DNA from: Roseicyclus persicicus
GTDB lineage: Bacteria; Pseudomonadota; Alphaproteobacteria; Rhodobacterales; Rhodobacteraceae
Reading direction: 5' to 3'
NCBI RefSeq assembly: GCF_012395815.1
Contig: NZ_JAAZQQ010000001.1
Span: forward strand, 1-64,000
Length of the DNA: 64,000 nt
How positions within the stretch are numbered: the first letter of the stretch is position 1; every line of letters starts with the position of its first letter. The translations under genes were made by a program, and so were the position numbers. Positions 60,898-64,000 of the stretch are shown here, piece by piece. The notes under the pieces are model-generated. The model was not told the DNA's origin, did not search any database, and worked only from the letters and a program-made list of their open reading frames with translations.

Positions 60898-61857
60898 ATG
60901 AGCTTCCGCACCCAGCCCCCGCCCGTCGCCCGCCCGAACCGCTGCCAGCTTTTCGGCCCCGGCTCGCGCCCCGCGATCTTCGAGAAGATGGCGGCCAGCG
61001 ACGCGGACGTGATCAACCTCGACCTCGAGGATTCGGTCGCGCCCAACGACAAGCCCGAGGCGCGCAGGAACGTCATCGCCGCCGTCTCGGGCGTCGACTG
61101 GGGCCGAAAGACCCTGTCCGTGCGGATCAACGGCCTCGACAGCCCATTCTGGTACCGCGACGTGGTGGACCTGATGGAACAGGCGGGCGACCGGCTCGAC
61201 CTCATCATGATCCCCAAGGTGGGTTGCGCCGCCGACATCTACGCGGTCGACGCGCTGGTCAGTTCCATCGAGGCCGCCATGGGCCGCGGCCGCCGCATCG
61301 GCTTCGAGGTCATCATCGAAAGCGCCGCGGGCATTTCCCACGTCGAGGAGATCGCCGCCGCCTCGCCCCGGCTGCAGGCCATGAGCCTCGGCGCCGCCGA
61401 TTTCGCGGCCTCGATGGGGATGCAGACCACCGGCATCGGGGGCACGCAGGAAAACTACTACATGCACCGCGAGGGCGCGAAATACTGGTCCGACCCCTGG
61501 CACTGGGCGCAGGCCGCCATCGTCGCCGCCTGCCGCACTCATGGTGTGCTGCCGGTCGACGGGCCGTTTGGCGATTTCTCGGACGACGAGGGGTTTCTGG
61601 CGCAGGCGCGGCGCTCGGCCACGCTGGGCATGGTCGGCAAATGGGCGATCCACCCCAAGCAGGTGGCGCTGGCCAATTCCGTCTTCACCCCGTCGGACGC
61701 CGCGGTGACCGAGGCGCGCGAGATCCTGGCCGCCATGGAAAAGGCCAAGGCCGAAGGGCAGGGCGCGACCGTCTACAAGGGGCGGCTGGTCGACATCGCG
61801 TCGATCAAGCAGGCCGAGGTGATCGTGAAACAGGCCGAGATGATCGCTGCGGGGTGA
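60898..61857 (+). CDS. mcl1: L-malyl-CoA/beta-methylmalyl-CoA lyase
   Basis: A 319-residue CitE-like lyase of the ethylmalonyl-CoA pathway. It begins MSFRTQPPPVARPNRCQLFG and matches the Rhodobacter Mcl1 enzyme throughout: INLDLEDSVAPNDKPEAR (metal Asp/Glu), RINGLDSPFWYRDVVDLME, FEVIIESAAGISHVEEIA, MSLGAADFAASMGMQTTGIG and ENYYMHREGAKYWSDPWHWA. It cleaves beta-methylmalyl-CoA to glyoxylate and propionyl-CoA and interconverts malyl-CoA. ATG at 60898 follows AAGGGA. A strong terminator hairpin follows. It complements Mcd at 34539. Confidence 0.95.
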   Translation: MSFRTQPPPVARPNRCQLFGPGSRPAIFEKMAASDADVINLDLEDSVAPNDKPEARRNVIAAVSGVDWGRKTLSVRINGLDSPFWYRDVVDLMEQAGDRLDLIMIPKVGCAADIYAVDALVSSIEAAMGRGRRIGFEVIIESAAGISHVEEIAAASPRLQAMSLGAADFAASMGMQTTGIGGTQENYYMHREGAKYWSDPWHWAQAAIVAACRTHGVLPVDGPFGDFSDDEGFLAQARRSATLGMVGKWAIHPKQVALANSVFTPSDAAVTEAREILAAMEKAKAEGQGATVYKGRLVDIASIKQAEVIVKQAEMIAAG

Positions 61858-61901
61858 TCCGGCAAGGGTCCGACGCGCAAGAGTTTTCTCAGGAACACGT
61901 C

Positions 61902-61926
61902 GGGGGCGGCCACGCAGGCCGCCCCC
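61902..61926 (+). terminator. Terminator-like hairpin after mcl1
   Basis: GGGGGCGGCC (61902-61911) and GGCCGCCCCC (61917-61926) form a perfect 10-bp GC stem with a 5-base loop, 44 bases after the mcl1 stop. There is no T tract, so Rho or RNA stabilisation may be involved. Confidence 0.65.
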
Positions 61927-62019
61927 GCGGCCTGTCTCCGCCGCGCGTCCGGCCACCTCTCCCGTCTGCCGGCGCGCGACGCCGGAGGACCGCGTTAGCG
62001 TTGCCTTAAGTCTCTGCTG

Positions 62020-62049
62020 GCACTCTGCGGACCCGAAGCCGCGGAGTGC
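62020..62049 (+). promoter_or_regulatory. Hairpin covering the ribosome-binding site of the 5TM gene
   Basis: GCACTCTGCGG (62020-62030) pairs with CCGCGGAGTGC (62039-62049) over 11 positions, ten Watson-Crick and one G-U, with an 8-base loop. The only ribosome-binding site, GGAG (62043-62046), is inside the 3' arm and the start ATG begins at 62050, the next base. When folded, translation should be blocked. Confidence 0.65.
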
Positions 62050-62661
62050 ATGATGTGGGTCGACCCTGAGCTTGTGCTGGATTTCCTCAGCCCCCTGGCC
62101 GTGATCGCGATCCTGGCCTGGGTATACGGGCCGGTGCGGCACCGGCTGGCCGGGGCGGCCGTGGCGCCGATCCTGATGGGCCTTGCCTTCGGCCTCGTGG
62201 CGGTCCTGCAGATGCACGCGCCCTACCGGCCCGTGGGCGGTGTGCTGATCGACCTCGGCGCGGTGCCGGTCGCGCTGGCGGGCGCCTTCCTCGGGCGGCG
62301 GGGGCTGGCGGCCTGCCTCGCGGTGGCGCTGGCCGCGCGGGTGCCCCTGGGCGGCATCGGGCTGGCCCCGGACCTCGCGGGCCTTGTCTTCGCGGGGCTG
62401 GCGGGCTTTGCCTGGGACCGGGCGACCCGGGCGACCGTGCCGCGGGGGACGGGGCACCTGGTGATCCTCGCGCTCGCCATGTCCACCAGCCTGGTGCCCG
62501 GCCTGGCGCTGCCGGCGCCGCTGGCGGCCTGGTATCTGACCCACGCCGTGCCGATCCTGTTCCTGTTGCACCTTGTCTGCGTGCCGGCGCTCGCGACCCT
62601 GCTGGAACGCGAACGGCACCTGTCGCTTCTGGAGGCGGCGGCGCGCGCGCCGCCGCGCTGA
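62050..62661 (+). CDS. Stand-alone 5TM-LYT-type membrane protein
   Basis: A 203-residue inner-membrane protein with five to six helices: LDFLSPLAVIAILAWVYGPV, LMGLAFGLVAVLQMHAPYRP, GVLIDLGAVPVALAGAFLGR, LAACLAVALAARVPLGGIGL and VILALAMSTSLVPGLALPA. The pattern, especially VGGVLIDLGAVPVALAGAFL and GLAPDLAGLVFAGLAGF, resembles the 5TMR-LYT sensor domain normally fused to histidine kinases or diguanylate cyclases. No output domain follows; it ends LLERERHLSLLEAAARAPPR. It may be a sensor that lost or never had its output, or an interacting receptor. ATG at 62053 is an alternative start. Confidence 0.68.
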   Translation: MMWVDPELVLDFLSPLAVIAILAWVYGPVRHRLAGAAVAPILMGLAFGLVAVLQMHAPYRPVGGVLIDLGAVPVALAGAFLGRRGLAACLAVALAARVPLGGIGLAPDLAGLVFAGLAGFAWDRATRATVPRGTGHLVILALAMSTSLVPGLALPAPLAAWYLTHAVPILFLLHLVCVPALATLLERERHLSLLEAAARAPPR

Positions 62662-62675
62662 ACACTCGTGGCGAG

Positions 62676-62733
62676 TTGCATCCGGCGCCCGTCCCGGCCA
62701 TATACCGGGCGGGTGCCGGAGTGACAGGATGCA
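62676..62733 (+). promoter_or_regulatory. Long dyad over the accA promoter/leader
   Basis: Positions 62682-62697 and 62705-62719 form a 15-bp stem with one G-U pair and one bulged T around a 7-base loop CCATATA. TGCATCC (62677-62683) and GGATGCA (62727-62733) form a competing outer pairing. TTGCAT (62676-62681) and TATACC (62701-62706) have promoter-like spacing of 19. So the site may be an operator or an RNA switch ahead of accA (ATG 62740). Confidence 0.5.
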
Positions 62734-62739
62734 GGGCCG

Positions 62740-63705
62740 ATGACGACCACCTATCTCGACTTCGAGAAGCCGCTGGCCGAGATCGAAGGCAAGGCGGAGG
62801 AGTTGCGCGCGCTGGCGCGGCGGAACGCCGAGATGGACGTGGAGGCCGAGGCCGCCGCGCTCGACAAGAAGGCCGCGGACATGCTCCGCGACCTCTACAA
62901 GACGCTGACGCCCTGGCGCAAATGCCAGGTCGCGCGCCACCCCGACCGGCCGCATTGCCGCGACTACATCCGCGCGCTGTTCACCGACTACACGCCGCTG
63001 GCCGGCGACCGGAACTTCGCCGACGACCACGCGGTGATGGGCGGGCTGGCGCGGTTCGAGGACACGCCGGTCATGGTGATCGGCCACGAGAAGGGCCACG
63101 ACACCCGCACCCGGATCGAGCGCAACTTCGGCATGGCGCGGCCCGAGGGCTACCGCAAGGCGGTGCGCCTGATGGACCTGGCCGACCGCTTCGGGCTGCC
63201 GGTGATCACGCTGGTCGACACGCCCGGCGCCTACCCCGGCAAGGGTGCCGAGGAACGCGGCCAGTCCGAGGCGATCGCGCGCTCGACCGAGAAATGCCTG
63301 CAGATCGGCGTGCCGCTGATCTCGATCATCATCGGCGAGGGCGGCTCGGGCGGGGCCGTGGCCTTCGCCACCGCCGACCGGCTGGCGATGCTGGAGCATT
63401 CGATCTACTCGGTCATCAGCCCCGAGGGCTGCGCCTCGATCCTGTGGAAGGACGCCGAGAAGATGCGCGAGGCCGCCGAGGCGCTGCGCCTGACCGCGCA
63501 GGACCTGCACAAGCTGGGCGTCTGCGACGTGGTGATCCGCGAGCCGCTGGGCGGCGCGCAGCGCGACCGGCAGGCGGCGATCGCCGAGGTGGGCCGGGCG
63601 ATCTCGTCGATGCTGGCGGGGCTGAAGGGCGCGGACCGCAAGGCGCTGATCCGCGGACGCCGGCAGAAGTATCTCGACATGGGCGCCAAGGGGCTGGCCG
63701 CGTGA
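62740..63705 (+). CDS. accA: Acetyl-CoA carboxylase carboxyltransferase subunit alpha
   Basis: A 321-residue subunit that, with AccD, moves the carboxyl group from biotin to acetyl-CoA to start fatty-acid synthesis. [20 protein letters not shown] is the family N-terminus. The crotonase-like core has [60 protein letters not shown] and [19 protein letters not shown]. All oxyanion-hole Gly motifs are present. ATG at 62740 has GCAGGGC upstream. It ends with a GTGA overlap into the next gene. Confidence 0.96.
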   Translation: MTTTYLDFEKPLAEIEGKAEELRALARRNAEMDVEAEAAALDKKAADMLRDLYKTLTPWRKCQVARHPDRPHCRDYIRALFTDYTPLAGDRNFADDHAVMGGLARFEDTPVMVIGHEKGHDTRTRIERNFGMARPEGYRKAVRLMDLADRFGLPVITLVDTPGAYPGKGAEERGQSEAIARSTEKCLQIGVPLISIIIGEGGSGGAVAFATADRLAMLEHSIYSVISPEGCASILWKDAEKMREAAEALRLTAQDLHKLGVCDVVIREPLGGAQRDRQAAIAEVGRAISSMLAGLKGADRKALIRGRRQKYLDMGAKGLAA

Positions 63706-64000
63706 TCACCCGGCGCGGGGTGCTCGTCGCTGCGCTCCTCGCCCCCGTCGCCGCCCGCGCGCAAGGGGCGCTGCCTGCCATGACACCGGCCGCCGATCTG
63801 GAGTGGAGCTACCTCGCCGACACGGTGATGGGCGGCGTTTCGCAAGGGGCGGCCCGGATCGAGGGCGGGGTGCTGCGGCTGACCGGGACGGTGTCGACGG
63901 CGAACCGGGGCGGTTTCATCCAGGCGCGGACGGCGCTGCCGGCCGGGTTGCCGGAGGGGACCACCGCGCTGCGGCTGCGGGTCAGGGGCAATGGCGAGCG
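63702..64000 (+). CDS. CIA30 family protein, N-terminal part
   Basis: The gene runs off the right edge; 99 codons are visible. GTG at 63702 overlaps the accA stop (GTGA). The N-terminus [20 protein letters not shown] is a signal with the twin Arg of a Tat type, cut after ARAQ. The mature part has [20 protein letters not shown] and [20 protein letters not shown], the DTVMGGVS and GGF motifs of the NADH:ubiquinone oxidoreductase assembly factor CIA30 family. Bacterial members are secreted and their role is unknown. The remainder of the beta-sandwich is outside the window. Confidence 0.85.
   Translation, partial: MITRRGVLVAALLAPVAARAQGALPAMTPAADLEWSYLADTVMGGVSQGAARIEGGVLRLTGTVSTANRGGFIQARTALPAGLPEGTTALRLRVRGNGE

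Overview
The window is chromosomal DNA of a high-GC alphaproteobacterium, most likely in the Rhodobacteraceae/Roseobacter group. This rests on the gene content and order: ffs-dnaX-ybaB-recR, the pckA/chvI-chvG-hprK-rapZ-EIIA-HPr block, folK-rpoZ-rsh-DUF2062-pdxJ-acpS, and close relatives of Rhodobacter Mcd and Mcl1. Coding is dense: about 71 genes, many overlapping by 1-4 bases. Only one gap without a gene exceeds 300 bases (31032-31355, the divergent chvI/pckA control region). I saw no phage, IS element, tRNA, rRNA operon or CRISPR array.

Layout. 1-3.6 kb: end of a surface-glycan locus (rfbA tail, a large glycosyltransferase, a sulfotransferase). 3.6-6.5 kb: copper-efflux operon copA-cueR behind a textbook CueR operator. 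6.5-12 kb: DMT exporter, SRPBCC protein, second sulfotransferase, NudC and a CpdB-like nucleotidase. 12-14.7 kb: three-gene ABC importer. 14.7-19.3 kb: Hint-domain protein, SRP RNA, dnaX, ybaB, recR. 19.5-20.9 kb: DUF4956-VTC pair. 21-25.4 kb: TrhA-type membrane protein, etfBA, a DUF6473 protein and 3-hydroxybutyryl-CoA dehydrogenase. 25.43-25.53 kb: an unusual array of four palindromes with a 22-bp period. 25.5-33 kb: acyltransferase, regulatory PTS, RapZ, HprK, ChvG/ChvI and PckA. 33-38 kb: DUF3859, TauE/SafE, methylsuccinyl-CoA dehydrogenase, ThpR, an SDR. 38-50.8 kb: mostly minus-strand housekeeping genes (recO, era, rnc, lepB, rnhA, ispH) mixed with small metabolic genes. 50.9-57.2 kb: folK, rpoZ, rsh, pdxJ, acpS. 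57.2-64 kb: fmt, two deformylase-family genes, a C-S lyase, mcl1, an orphan 5TM sensor protein, accA and the start of a CIA30 gene.

How the genes work together. Several unlinked loci point to acetate/C2 assimilation through the ethylmalonyl-CoA pathway: Mcd, its likely electron acceptor EtfAB, Mcl1, 3-hydroxybutyryl-CoA dehydrogenase, and PckA for gluconeogenesis. The ChvG/ChvI two-component system sits next to a regulatory PTS without sugar permeases, and pckA is divergent from chvI. The translation and lipid genes (def, fmt, rnc, era, acpS, lepB, rpoZ, rsh) are core functions; the usual lepB-rnc-era-recO run lies on the opposite strand from acpS and is broken up, suggesting local rearrangement.

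Most unusual features: the CTTGCAAG palindrome array, a deformylase paralogue lacking its metal-binding Cys and catalytic Glu, a hairpin that buries the ribosome-binding site of the orphan 5TM gene, a long dyad over the accA promoter region, a three-copy dispersed hairpin repeat, a CpdB-like enzyme without a signal peptide, and convergent genes whose stop codons interlock.
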